The notes under the pieces: generated by a model
The model's database searches: none
Seen by the model: the letters and a program-made list of their open reading frames with translations, nothing else
What the model was told of the DNA's origin: nothing
From: an uncultured Clostridia bacterium
GTDB taxonomy: Bacteria > Bacillota > Clostridia > Christensenellales > UBA1242
Length of the DNA stretch: 64,000 nucleotides
NCBI GenBank assembly: GCA_944383405.1
Contig: CALWPL010000004.1
Location: forward strand, 1 to 64,000
Direction: 5' to 3'
Position numbers and translations under genes: made by a program
Part shown: one piece after another, positions 1 through 8,700 of the stretch
Layout: every line of letters begins with the position of its first letter
How positions within the stretch are numbered: the first letter of the stretch is position 1

Positions 1-305
1 TTGGAATTATTTCGCTTGTGGCAATCCCTTGTAGCCTTATCATTACAGTTGATGTTTACCAACTTATCATATACTCATATCAATATCGCCAACTCATAAT
101 AAATTCTAAACAAATTGAATCTGCTCAAAAAACTGAATCTAGCCAAAAAAAATCTAATCGAACTAATTCTAGTCAAACAAAATCTAACCAAACTAATCTT
201 GCTCAAACTGAATCTAGTCAAACAAAATCTAACCAAAATAATCCTAGTCAAACAAAAAAAATAAAAGACGCTAAAAAAGAGCCTAAGAAAAAATTAAAAA
301 AATGA
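1..305 (+). CDS. C-terminal end of a membrane protein with an S/Q/N/K-rich repeat tail (partial)
   Basis: The frame is open from the first bases of the window, so the true start lies upstream. The first ~30 residues are hydrophobic (a likely last transmembrane segment). The rest is a low-complexity tail rich in Ser, Gln, Asn, Thr and Lys that ends in a Lys-rich cluster (KEPKKKLKK). A unit resembling SSQTKSNQTN recurs with a 15-residue (45-base) period, and the copies near 168 and 213 are almost identical at DNA level. A GTG at 18 could be read as a start, but it would cut into the hydrophobic segment. The family cannot be identified from this fragment. Confidence 0.55.
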   Translation, partial: GIISLVAIPCSLIITVDVYQLIIYSYQYRQLIINSKQIESAQKTESSQKKSNRTNSSQTKSNQTNLAQTESSQTKSNQNNPSQTKKIKDAKKEPKKKLKK

Positions 306-689
306 TATAACTTGATATATAAATTTTCAATTTTTAAATCGTTTTTTAAAACATCTTGTTAAAAATTAAGGTTTAATTTGTTTTATATTTTAACGAAAAC
401 AATTTTAGAAATTAATAAATTATTAAAGTTTGTGTTTTTTTCATGAACAAATTTTATGTTTTATAGGCAAAATATTAACTATAAAATATAGTTTTTTTGT
501 GCCAATTATTAAATAGAGCACTAAATACAGGGTGCTTTTTATTAATAAATATTGAGTTGACAAATATAAAAATAAATATTAATCTAAAATTACAAAATAG
601 AGTAGTATTTTTTTTAATAAAAAGTGTAAATATAACTTAATTTTTTTGTTAGTTTAAATTGATTATATAAATTTAATTAGGGAAGATAA
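306..689. other. Gene-free AT-rich gap with terminator-like hairpins
   Basis: There is no convincing coding frame. The gap holds a short hairpin followed by a T run at 477-497, and a second weak one near 513-541 (AGCAC pairing with GTGCT, then TTTTT). The 3' half is the promoter side of the downstream ArsR-family gene. No clear operator was recognised there. Confidence 0.5.
477..497 (+). terminator. Probable intrinsic terminator
   Basis: AACTATA at 477-483 pairs with TATAGTT at 487-493, and a T run follows. It lies downstream of the partial membrane-protein gene and upstream of the ArsR-family gene. The stem is AT-rich, so it is weak. Confidence 0.4.
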
Positions 690-1049
690 ATGGATAAAAA
701 TAATAACATAGACAAAATTGAAATAGTCAGAAAAAACATGCCAAGCACTGAAAAATCAAACGACCTTGCAGATTTGTTTAAGGTTTTTGGCGACGCAACA
801 AGAACAAAGATTTTAAGTTGTCTTAGTGTGCAAAGCCTTTATGTGTGCGACATAGCAAATATACTAAACATGACAATTTCTGCTGTTTCTCATCAACTGA
901 GAGTTCTTCGCTCAGCAAAACTTGTAAGGGGCGAAAAACAGGGAAAGGAAGTACTATACTCTCTTGATGACGACCATGTAACAAAAATACTTGAATGTGG
1001 CTTGTCTCATATAAATGAAGGAAATTTTAGTAATAAATTTAAAAATTAA
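690..1049 (+). CDS. ArsR/SmtB-family metal-sensing repressor
   Basis: A 119-residue winged-helix repressor. The recognition region reads VCDIANILNMTISAVSHQL (about residues 52-70), typical of the ArsR/SmtB family. Near the C terminus Asp94, His96, His107 and Glu110 have exactly the spacing (DxH, 10 residues, HxxE) of the alpha-5 zinc site described for SmtB. Only one Cys (Cys53) remains at the place where CadC has CxC, so an alpha-5, Zn-type site is more likely than the Cd/Pb-type alpha-3N site. The SD is AGGGAAG. A Zn/Cd-type ATPase lies 1.5 kb downstream on the same strand and is the natural target. The metal is inferred, not shown. Confidence 0.85.
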   Translation: MDKNNNIDKIEIVRKNMPSTEKSNDLADLFKVFGDATRTKILSCLSVQSLYVCDIANILNMTISAVSHQLRVLRSAKLVRGEKQGKEVLYSLDDDHVTKILECGLSHINEGNFSNKFKN

Positions 1050-1169
1050 TGTCTTTTTAATTTTTTAAACTATTTTAAATTCATTTTATACTAAAATATC
1101 AAAATGTTTTAGTTTAAATATATAGTGGAAATTTTTTTAATTGTGATAAAATAAAACTAAGGAGAAAAG

Positions 1170-2285
1170 ATGTACAAAATATATGAAAAAACATTAAAAG
1201 ATGAAAATAATGTTTATGGCTTAAAAGTACTAGATGAAGATAAAAACCCATTTTTAGAAGGACCATCAGTTCTTACAATTTTAGCACTAACGCTTAATGA
1301 AAAAAATATCAATGGGAGTATGCGTCAAGTGATGGAAGCACTAAGACTAAAAACTTCGAGTAATGAAAACTCTGGCTTGACAATAGATAAAACACCATTT
1401 AAAGTGCTTGGCTTGGCTTATTCAAATAGCAAAGAAAATGGGGCATTTTATAAAGTAAGTGAAAACTCAGACGAAACAGCAAAATTTGTTGAAAAGTACT
1501 TTTATCCACTAGTAAGTGATAGCAAAAACAAAAGGCTATCTCTTGAAGAAGCACAAAGAAATTTAAGAAATGTCAATATTGTTAGTTTTTGTAAAGGAAC
1601 TGAAACTGTAAAGCACATAGAACAGAATTTGGAATCTAAAATGAAAGAACTTAACTATTCACAAGAAGAAATAGACAATATACTATCCCAAATCTGTTCA
1701 TTTCCAGTTGCAGAAGGAGTAATTGACGGAAAGGAAAAAGTTACTTGTATTTCATTTAAAGATTATCAAGACGATGATTGTCATTTTAAATGGGAAGAAG
1801 TTGATAAGGCAGCATTATTAAAAGTATCTGATAATGAGAAAATATTCTTGATAAAGGGAGATGAAAATTATAATAATTCTGATTTTTATCACAGTTTTAA
1901 AAGATATACGCAAAATAATAAATCACTAAGCGTTGCCCTATCAAGTGCTTTAACTCGGGCTGTTGATAATTCAATAAAAAATTATAATAATAAAGAAGAA
2001 TTTTCTCCAATATCTTGCAATGAAGTCGTACAAGACCTACCAAAAATAATTAAATGTATTGAAAAAGATGCCTCTAAAACTGAAATGCTTAAAATTGTAG
2101 ACGAAAATGCAAGTTATATCAGTGATTTTCACAAAATGGATAATAATTCAACAAAAAATAGTTTTCTAAACTATTTAAAAAATAATAAACTGGATAATAA
2201 TAAAAATGAAATTAAATTAAATGAAGATGATGCTAAATTAAAAACAAATAAAATAAAAAATATAGATAATGAACTTGAAAGATAA
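1170..2285 (+). CDS. Uncharacterised hydrolase-like protein, paralogue of the gene at 28660
   Basis: 371 residues with no signal peptide or membrane segment. No named family is recognised. It aligns by eye along most of its length with the protein at 28660-29667: a beta strand (GPSVLTILAL), then KVLGLAYS, an EKYFYPL helix, the turn NIVSFCKGTE near residues 136-145, and a C-terminal helix ending in IKNY. The turn has the position and shape of an alpha/beta-hydrolase nucleophile elbow, with Cys141 where the paralogue has Ser147. The last ~80 residues are charged and Asn/Lys-rich. The SD is AAGGAG. The gene sits between the metal sensor and the metal ATPase, with a strong terminator after it, so it need not belong to that module. 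Confidence 0.7.
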   Translation: MYKIYEKTLKDENNVYGLKVLDEDKNPFLEGPSVLTILALTLNEKNINGSMRQVMEALRLKTSSNENSGLTIDKTPFKVLGLAYSNSKENGAFYKVSENSDETAKFVEKYFYPLVSDSKNKRLSLEEAQRNLRNVNIVSFCKGTETVKHIEQNLESKMKELNYSQEEIDNILSQICSFPVAEGVIDGKEKVTCISFKDYQDDDCHFKWEEVDKAALLKVSDNEKIFLIKGDENYNNSDFYHSFKRYTQNNKSLSVALSSALTRAVDNSIKNYNNKEEFSPISCNEVVQDLPKIIKCIEKDASKTEMLKIVDENASYISDFHKMDNNSTKNSFLNYLKNNKLDNNKNEIKLNEDDAKLKTNKIKNIDNELER

Positions 2286-2439
2286 ATGTTTGACTATGTC
2301 TAATTTGTTTTAAAATATTGTTAATTTTTCAAAAAAATATAAATTTTAATTAATTTCTTTAATTTTTTTTAAAAAAAATATTAATTCTAGTTGATTTTTT
2401 TAAAATTTTTACATATAATATTATTGTTATTTTAAACCG

Positions 2440-2469
2440 TTTAAAAAACAGGGCGACCTGTTTTTTAAA
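2440..2469 (+). terminator. Strong intrinsic terminator (13-bp stem, GCGA loop)
   Basis: A perfect 13-bp inverted repeat (2440-2452 with 2457-2469) closes a GCGA loop, and the 3' arm contains six T residues. It works on paper in both directions. It ends the transcript of the hydrolase-like gene just before the ATPase promoter region. Confidence 0.8.
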
Positions 2470-2479
2470 TAAAGAATAA

Positions 2480-2495
2480 TTGAATAGTTGTTCAA
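2480..2495. promoter_or_regulatory. Candidate ArsR/SmtB-type operator before the P-type ATPase
   Basis: TTGAATAGTTGTTCAA is an imperfect palindrome in which 12 of 16 positions are symmetric, with TTGAA and TTCAA half-sites. It resembles the AT-rich TGAA/TTCA half-sites bound by SmtB and CadC repressors. It lies 26 bp before the ATPase start. No matching copy was seen before the sensor gene itself. Confidence 0.5.
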
Positions 2496-2521
2496 ATGTT
2501 TAATCAAAGGAAATGTTTTAA

Positions 2522-4504
2522 ATGGAAAAAGAACAGAAAAGGGAACTCATTAAAATATTATTATCAATAATAGTTTTTACAATTCTTGTAATACTTGACA
2601 AGACACTTAATTTAAGTAGCGTATTTAGTGGGGATTTTAGTTTTTTATTTCCTTTCTTTTTATACTTAATTTGTTATTTGATAGTTGGATATAAAGTAGT
2701 TTTCAAGGCGTTTAGGCATTTATTTACTGGTAAAATGTTTGACGAAACTTTACTAATGACAATAGCGACCTTTGGGGCTTTTGGGCTAGCAATATATAGG
2801 GGTATCAATGGACTTAAAATTGAAGGATTTGACGAAGCGTGTATGGTTATGATTTTATATCAAGTTGGGGAGTGGTTTCAAGACTATGCAGTTGACAGGT
2901 CAAAAAAATCAATCAAAGGGCTACTTGAACTTAAAGCAGAATATGCCTTAAAAAAAGAAGGGGATAAAATTACTAAAATATCTATTGAAGACATTAAAGT
3001 AGGAGACATTTTAGTAGTAAACCCAGGCGAAAAAGTAGCAGTTGACGGAGAAGTGATAGGGGGAAGTAGCACTATTGATACTCGTGCTATAACAGGAGAG
3101 TCTTTGCCCCGTGAAATTGGAGTTAAAAGTCAAATTATAAGCGGCTCTATTGTTTTAGACAGCCAAATTGAAATGCTTGCAACAAAAAAATACAGCGAGT
3201 CAACAGTGTCAAAAGTAATTAAACTCATGGAAACAGCAACAGATAAAAAGTCAAAGAGTGAAACCTTTATTACAAAATTTGCTCGCATATATACGCCACT
3301 TGTCGTTATTTTAGCACTAATTCTTATGATTGTTCCAAGTATAATTACAAAAGACGCAAATACATGGATATATCGTGGGCTAAGTTTTCTTGTCGTGTCC
3401 TGTCCGTGTGCACTTGTAATATCTGTTCCATTATCTTTCTTTATAGGAATTGGGAAAGCGTCAAAGTGCGGAATACTAATTAAAAATTCAAAATACTTAG
3501 AGCAAATGAATAACGCAAATTACTTTATTTTTGATAAAACAGGAACATTAACAAAGGGAAATCTCGTTGTTTCAAAAATTATTCCAAGTAAGAACTCACA
3601 AGAAATTTTACAAAATGCCTATATTGCAGAAGAATTTTCAAATCATCCAATTGCAATGTCAATAAAAGATTATATATCAAAAAATCTAAATTTAAAGCAA
3701 TCTATTACTCACTACACACTAACAAATATTTCAGGTTTCGGAGTAATAGCCACTAGTTCTAATAGTACTATTTTATGTGGCAATAGTAAACTAATGAAAA
3801 AACAAAATATAGATTTTGACGCACAGGAAGGTACAGTTGTATATGTTGCCAAAAATGATAAATACTTAGGTTGTATAGTTTTGTCTGACGAGTTAAAAAA
3901 AGAAAGTAGTAGTGTTATATCAACTTTAAATAATAGCCACTGCAAAACATGTATGCTATCAGGAGATAACGAAGTTGTAGCAAAGAGTGTCGCTCTTGAA
4001 GTTGGAGTTAGCGAATACTATGCAAACCTTTTGCCACAAGACAAAGTAGAAATTGTAGAAACTAAATTAAAAGATAAAAACAAAAAAGATGTTTTATGCT
4101 TTATTGGAGACGGAATAAATGATGCCCCAGTTTTAACAAGGGCAGACATAGGCATATCAATGGGTGGAGTAGGTAGTGATATAGCAATTGAAGCGTCAGA
4201 TATTGTTTTAATGCATGATAATCTAAATGGAATACTCCAAGCAAAGAAAATCGCAAAATCAACAAATAATATTGTGAAGCAAAATGTTGTGTTTACTCTC
4301 TTTATTAAAGTTGCAATTCTAGTTTTGTCAATGCTTGGAATAACTAATATGTGGTTTGCAATTTTTGGAGATGTAGGCGTAACTCTTCTTACAATTCTAA
4401 ATAGCCTTAGGATAAACCTTTCATGTAAACCTTTAAAAAAGAAATATTTAAAATTAAATAAAAAGTTTAGTATTGATAAAAAAAATGACAAAGGTAACTA
4501 CTAA
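2522..4504 (+). CDS. Zn/Cd/Pb-type P1B ATPase (heavy-metal exporter)
   Basis: 660 residues. It contains the metal-binding transmembrane motif Cys294-Pro-Cys296, the actuator TGES (191-194), the phosphorylation motif DKTGTLT with Asp338, and the hinge GDGINDAPV. The last membrane pair carries the Lys (LFIKVAIL) and Asp (FGDVGVTLL) that mark the Zn/Cd/Pb subgroup (ZntA/CadA). No N-terminal CxxC metal-binding domain is present: the protein begins directly with membrane helices, so it is a short form. It exports divalent soft metals across the cytoplasmic membrane using ATP. The SD is AAAGGA. Regulation by the upstream ArsR-type protein through the palindrome at 2480 is inferred. Confidence 0.92.
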   Translation: MEKEQKRELIKILLSIIVFTILVILDKTLNLSSVFSGDFSFLFPFFLYLICYLIVGYKVVFKAFRHLFTGKMFDETLLMTIATFGAFGLAIYRGINGLKIEGFDEACMVMILYQVGEWFQDYAVDRSKKSIKGLLELKAEYALKKEGDKITKISIEDIKVGDILVVNPGEKVAVDGEVIGGSSTIDTRAITGESLPREIGVKSQIISGSIVLDSQIEMLATKKYSESTVSKVIKLMETATDKKSKSETFITKFARIYTPLVVILALILMIVPSIITKDANTWIYRGLSFLVVSCPCALVISVPLSFFIGIGKASKCGILIKNSKYLEQMNNANYFIFDKTGTLTKGNLVVSKIIPSKNSQEILQNAYIAEEFSNHPIAMSIKDYISKNLNLKQSITHYTLTNISGFGVIATSSNSTILCGNSKLMKKQNIDFDAQEGTVVYVAKNDKYLGCIVLSDELKKESSSVISTLNNSHCKTCMLSGDNEVVAKSVALEVGVSEYYANLLPQDKVEIVETKLKDKNKKDVLCFIGDGINDAPVLTRADIGISMGGVGSDIAIEASDIVLMHDNLNGILQAKKIAKSTNNIVKQNVVFTLFIKVAILVLSMLGITNMWFAIFGDVGVTLLTILNSLRINLSCKPLKKKYLKLNKKFSIDKKNDKGNY

Positions 4505-4828
4505 AAAGGTAACTACTAATAAAATTATTAAATTAAATTGTATATTTTATATGTTATTTATATTATATATTGTATATTATATATGTTTAATAATTGTATT
4601 TTATAGTTATATACTTTATATTAAATGTAACTTATAGTAAATATTCTTTTATAGTATTAGTTAATTTAGTTTTATTATAAAGTGTTTAATTATAATGAAA
4701 AAATCTATAACGAATAAAAGGGAAAACAAAACTTTTATAGTTTTCTCTTTTTTATGTACTTTATAAATAATACAAAACATTTATTTTTTATAAATACGAT
4801 AAAACAACAAAAAAATTATAAAAAAAAG
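4505..4828. other. Gene-free AT-rich gap
   Basis: Nearly pure A/T sequence with many TATAT runs and no coding frame. A terminator-like hairpin lies at 4716-4753. The ctsR promoter starts at 4829. Confidence 0.6.
4716..4753 (+). terminator. Intrinsic terminator downstream of the ATPase gene
   Basis: AGGGAAAAC (4719-4727) pairs with GTTTTCTCT (4740-4748) with one G-T pair, followed by a T run. Confidence 0.6.
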
Positions 4829-4880
4829 TTGACAACAATAAAAAAGTGTAATAAGATATTAAAGGTCAAAGAAAGTCAAA
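4829..4880 (+). promoter_or_regulatory. ctsR-clpC promoter with CtsR operator
   Basis: The -35 box TTGACA (4829-4834) and -10 box TAAGAT (4852-4857) are separated by 17 nt. The heptad direct repeat GGTCAAA-GAA-AGTCAAA occupies 4864-4880, overlapping the expected transcription start. It matches the published CtsR consensus (RGTCAAA, three bases, RGTCAAA) completely. This implies autorepression of class III heat-shock genes. Confidence 0.9.
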
Positions 4881-4901
4881 CTTTTTTAAAAGGAGAATTT
4901 T

Positions 4902-5366
4902 ATGGCAACAATAAGTGATATAATAGAGAACTTTATATTGTCAACACTAGGGAATGACAGTGATGTAAATTTATCAAGAAATGACCTAGCGGACTATTTT
5001 AAGTGTTCGCCAAGCCAAATAAACTATGTTTTAACGACACGATTTAATTTAAACCGTGGCTTTATAATTCAAAGTCAGCGTGGTGGTGGCGGATATATAA
5101 GGCTAGTTAAAATTAAGAATTTTGACAATAATTATATATACAAACTAATTGAAAATATGGAAAAAACCATAAGTTTTAAAGACGCAAAATATATGCTAGA
5201 AGACTTAGTGAGTAAGAACTTTTTAACAAGCACGCAAGCACGAACAATTTGCTATGCAATAACGGACAAGGCACTAAGCAACCCAATAAAACTAGAAGAC
5301 AGTCTAAGGGCTAATATTTTGAAAAGCGTATTTGTAAATATATTAAAGGAGAAAGAGAATGAATAA
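4902..5366 (+). CDS. ctsR: CtsR, repressor of class III stress genes
   Basis: 154 residues. The N-terminal winged helix includes the recognition segment SPSQINYVLTTRF, and the four-glycine loop (Gly61-Gly64 in QRGGGGYIR) is the part of the CtsR wing known to act as thermosensor. The C-terminal dimer domain is complete. The SD is AAAAGGAG. The stop overlaps the clpC start by 8 bases, so the two are translationally coupled. The usual partners McsA and McsB (arginine kinase), which lie between ctsR and clpC in Bacillus, are absent here, so CtsR inactivation and tagging may differ or be encoded elsewhere. Confidence 0.95.
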   Translation: MATISDIIENFILSTLGNDSDVNLSRNDLADYFKCSPSQINYVLTTRFNLNRGFIIQSQRGGGGYIRLVKIKNFDNNYIYKLIENMEKTISFKDAKYMLEDLVSKNFLTSTQARTICYAITDKALSNPIKLEDSLRANILKSVFVNILKEKENE

Positions 5367-7824
5367 TTTTATAAAATTTTCAGATAGTGCACAAAGAATG
5401 CTTAATTATGCGGGCGAGATTACAAAGAAATTGAAAGGCAATCAAATTGACTCTGAGCACCTTTTGTACGGAATTTTATCAGTTTCTTCATCACTTGCCT
5501 GTCGAATGTTAAAAGACCTTAATGTAACAAAGGAAAAATTAGTTGAAAAATTAACTCAACCGGGCTATAACCCAAATCTAGGACCAGATAAACTTGAACT
5601 TACACCAAGAAGCAAAAACATTTTAGTTACCGCTTCTAATATTGCTTATAAACTAGGGCACAATTTTTTGAGTGTTGAGCACTTTTTGATAGGGATTTTG
5701 TACAACGAAGATTGTTTTGCATATAAACTTCTTAGTTCATACTTCAATGTTGACACCCTAAATTTAAGGGAAAGAATATACGACGAACTTAAAAACGCTG
5801 ATATTGAGAGCATTGACAAAAACTACAAACGGATGGACGACAACTCAAATGGCGAAAAGAGCCCACTTCCTGAAAGTTTACTCGAATTTGGCTATGATGT
5901 AACTTTAAAAGCAAGACAAGGCAAAATGGACCCAATTATTGGGCGAGATAAAGAAATTGAAAGAATTATTGAAATTTTATGTCGAAAAACAAAAAACAAC
6001 CCAATTTTAATCGGCGAAGCAGGTGTTGGTAAAACAGCAGTCGTTGAAGGACTCGCACAGGCAATAGTTAAGGGTAGAGTACCACAAGAACTTACAAATA
6101 AAACAATTTTTGCACTAGACATGGGTTCTCTCATGGCAGGAACAAAATTTAGAGGAGAATTGGAGCAAAGATTAAAGGACGCAATAGAAACAATTATAAA
6201 GGACAGAAATATAATAGTTTTCATTGACGAAATTCATACACTCGCAATGGCAGGCAGTGAAAAGGGAGATATAAACCCTTCTGATATGCTAAAACCATAT
6301 CTTGCTCGTGGCGAACTACAAACCATTGGTGCTACAACAACAGACGAGTATAGAAAGTTTATCGAAAAGGACAAGGCACTAGAAAGAAGATTTCAGCCTA
6401 TTATGGTCAATCCACCAAGCATTGACGAAACAATACTAATTTTAAGAGGCTTAAAGGACAGTTACGAAGCCTTCCATAAAATTCAAATAACAGACGAAGC
6501 GATAGTCGCCGCCGCAAAACTTTCAGATAGGTATATTATGGATAGAAGCCTACCTGATAAGGCAATAGACTTAATAGATGAGGCAAGCAGTAGAGTTCGT
6601 GTAAGCGGCACGATTCAGCCAAAGAGTTTGCAAGAACTTGAAGACAAGTTTAAAGAAATCCATAGAAACTACCAAGAAGCACTCGTTCAACACAACTATG
6701 AAAAGTCAACAAAACTTGCAAATGACCTAAATTCGACCTATGCAGAACTCAAAGCGGAGCAGGACAAATACAACTTGTCAAAGCCAAAAACTGAACCACG
6801 AATAACCGAAAAAGACATCGCAGAAGTAGTCTCTCGCTGGACAGGAATCCCAGTTAGCAAAATTACTGAAAGCGAAAAAGAAAAACTACTCAAACTTGAA
6901 GAAACAATTCACAAAAGAGTTATTGGTCAGGATGAAGCGGTCAGTGCAGTCTGCCGAGCAATAAGAAGGTCAAGGGTAGGCTTGCAAGACAGCAAGAGAC
7001 CAATAGGTTCATTCTTGTTCTTAGGTCAAACAGGTGTTGGTAAAACAGAACTTTGTAAGGCACTAGCAGAAGCAATGTTTGATAATGAAAATAATATAAT
7101 AAGAATTGACATGAGCGAGTATATGGAGAGTTATTCTGTCTCAAAACTCATTGGTGCCCCTCCTGGATATGTCGGACATGATGACGGCGGTCAACTAACA
7201 GAACTTGTAAGAAGAAAACCATATTCTGTCGTTTTATTTGACGAAATAGAAAAAGCCCACCCAGATGTATTTAATATTCTTCTTCAAGTGCTTGACGACG
7301 GAAGATTAACAGATAGCCACGGAAGAACTGTCAACTTTAAAAATACAATCATTATTATGACAAGTAACTGTGGTGTCAGTGAAATAAATTCACATACTTC
7401 ACAACTTGGCTTTAATAATCTTGGCTTTACAACAGATAACCCAGACTATGAACAAATGAAAGAAATTATCTTAAATAGTGTTAGGAAAAAATTTAAACCA
7501 GAGTTCTTAAACAGAATTGATGTTATAACAGTTTTCCATAGTCTAACTGAAACCGATTTAACAAATATTGCAAAAATTATGCTTAATAACCTAAATAAGA
7601 GACTTAAAGATAGAAATATTAATCTAAAATTTACTGAAGGTGCTCTAAAATACCTTGTTGAAAAAGGCTATTCAGCAGAATACGGTGCAAGACCACTAAA
7701 AAGACTTATACAAACAGAGATAGAAGACAATTTAACAGACGCTCTTTTATCTGGCGAAATTAAAAATAATAATATAGTTGTCAGCGTGCAAAACGACAAA
7801 TTAAAATTTCAAACAGGAAAATAG
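5359..7824 (+). CDS. clpC: ClpC, AAA+ unfoldase of the ClpCP protease
   Basis: 821 residues. In order: the Clp N-domain repeat (about 1-145), the first AAA+ module with Walker A GEAGVGKT (219-226) and Walker B VFIDEIH, a short coiled-coil middle domain (about 410-460), the second AAA+ module with Walker A GQTGVGKT (556-563) and Walker B VLFDEIEKAHP, and the C-terminal D2-small domain. The short middle domain separates it from ClpB. A LGF segment after the second Walker B region fits the ClpP-docking loop. It unfolds damaged or tagged proteins and feeds them to ClpP in the cytoplasm. It is co-transcribed with ctsR and controlled by the CtsR box upstream. Confidence 0.96.
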   Translation: MNNFIKFSDSAQRMLNYAGEITKKLKGNQIDSEHLLYGILSVSSSLACRMLKDLNVTKEKLVEKLTQPGYNPNLGPDKLELTPRSKNILVTASNIAYKLGHNFLSVEHFLIGILYNEDCFAYKLLSSYFNVDTLNLRERIYDELKNADIESIDKNYKRMDDNSNGEKSPLPESLLEFGYDVTLKARQGKMDPIIGRDKEIERIIEILCRKTKNNPILIGEAGVGKTAVVEGLAQAIVKGRVPQELTNKTIFALDMGSLMAGTKFRGELEQRLKDAIETIIKDRNIIVFIDEIHTLAMAGSEKGDINPSDMLKPYLARGELQTIGATTTDEYRKFIEKDKALERRFQPIMVNPPSIDETILILRGLKDSYEAFHKIQITDEAIVAAAKLSDRYIMDRSLPDKAIDLIDEASSRVRVSGTIQPKSLQELEDKFKEIHRNYQEALVQHNYEKSTKLANDLNSTYAELKAEQDKYNLSKPKTEPRITEKDIAEVVSRWTGIPVSKITESEKEKLLKLEETIHKRVIGQDEAVSAVCRAIRRSRVGLQDSKRPIGSFLFLGQTGVGKTELCKALAEAMFDNENNIIRIDMSEYMESYSVSKLIGAPPGYVGHDDGGQLTELVRRKPYSVVLFDEIEKAHPDVFNILLQVLDDGRLTDSHGRTVNFKNTIIIMTSNCGVSEINSHTSQLGFNNLGFTTDNPDYEQMKEIILNSVRKKFKPEFLNRIDVITVFHSLTETDLTNIAKIMLNNLNKRLKDRNINLKFTEGALKYLVEKGYSAEYGARPLKRLIQTEIEDNLTDALLSGEIKNNNIVVSVQNDKLKFQTGK

Positions 7825-7883
7825 GCAAAAACATTTGAGATTAAATAAAACTTTTGCTAAAATGACAAAAGAAGGAGAAGAAA

Positions 7884-8411
7884 ATGAAAATAGAAATTAA
7901 TTCAAAAAACTATAATGTTTCAGAAAAATTAAAAGACATCATAGAAAAGAAGGTAAGTAAACTAGACAAGTACTTTAATGATGACGCAGTTGCAAAAGTA
8001 AATTGCAAAATGGAAGGGCTTGCTAGCAAACTTGAACTTACTGTCAGGAGCAGGGGACTTTTTTATAGAGCAGAAGTAACAGGCGACAATATGTATGAAA
8101 ATATTGATCTTGCACTTCCAAAGGTTGAAAGACAAATCATAAAGTATGGCGATAAGTTTTTCACTAGGCTTAAAAAAGACTCTCTTAATAAAGACTACTT
8201 ATTCTTTGATGAAACACCTATTTTTGAAAAGCCAGAAGTTGTTAGGAAGAAGTCTTTTGAGTTGGAGCCAATTTCAGTTGAAGACGCAGAAGTATTCCTA
8301 GAAACTATCGACAATAATTTCTATATCTTTTTAAATAGAGAAACAAATAGAGTTAATGTTTTGTACAAAAGAAATGACGGCAACCTAGGCTTGATTGAAG
8401 CAATATACTAA
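7884..8411 (+). CDS. hpf: Long-form ribosome hibernation promoting factor
   Basis: 175 residues. The N-terminal RaiA/YfiA-type domain (1 to ~100, starting MKIEINSKNYNVSEKLKDII) binds the small ribosomal subunit. A short linker leads to the C-terminal domain (about 120-175, with EDAEVFLETIDNNFYIFLNR) that pairs two ribosomes into 100S dimers in long-form HPF proteins. The SD is GAAGGAG. It follows clpC by 60 bases, so it may be read from the heat-shock promoter as well as its own. A terminator follows at 8433. Confidence 0.93.
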   Translation: MKIEINSKNYNVSEKLKDIIEKKVSKLDKYFNDDAVAKVNCKMEGLASKLELTVRSRGLFYRAEVTGDNMYENIDLALPKVERQIIKYGDKFFTRLKKDSLNKDYLFFDETPIFEKPEVVRKKSFELEPISVEDAEVFLETIDNNFYIFLNRETNRVNVLYKRNDGNLGLIEAIY

Positions 8412-8432
8412 AATTTAATTATAAATAGTTTT

Positions 8433-8475
8433 AAAAACAACACTTTAACTTAACTTTTAAGGTGTTGTTTTTTTA
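8433..8475 (+). terminator. Intrinsic terminator after hpf
   Basis: AACAACAC pairs with GTGTTGTT, extended inwards by AT pairs, with a run of seven T at the 3' end. Confidence 0.85.
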
Positions 8476-8650
8476 TTTCAAAAAAATATATTTTTAAAAA
8501 ATTTCAATAGTTTATTTTTTAAAATAATTATAAAAACTTTTGAGCAGTCCTATTTTAGTTTTTTTATTCCTTAATACGCTTGTATGATTAAAATGGCTTT
8601 TGTATAGTTTTATTTTTTTGAATACAAAAATAAAATAAAAATAATGTAGA

Positions 8651-8688
8651 AAAAAAAAGACATTTATTAAATATAAAATGCCTTTTTT
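8651..8688 (-). terminator. Intrinsic terminator of the oxoamine synthase gene
   Basis: Read on the minus strand, AAAAAAGGCATTT pairs with AAATGTCTTTTTT (one G-T pair), followed by more T residues. Confidence 0.75.
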
Positions 8689-8700
8689 AAATATTAAACT

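Noticed and set aside
4018-4491. 157-codon frame antisense to the P-type ATPase gene
   Set aside because: Complement of the conserved hinge and membrane region of the ATPase, with no start signals.
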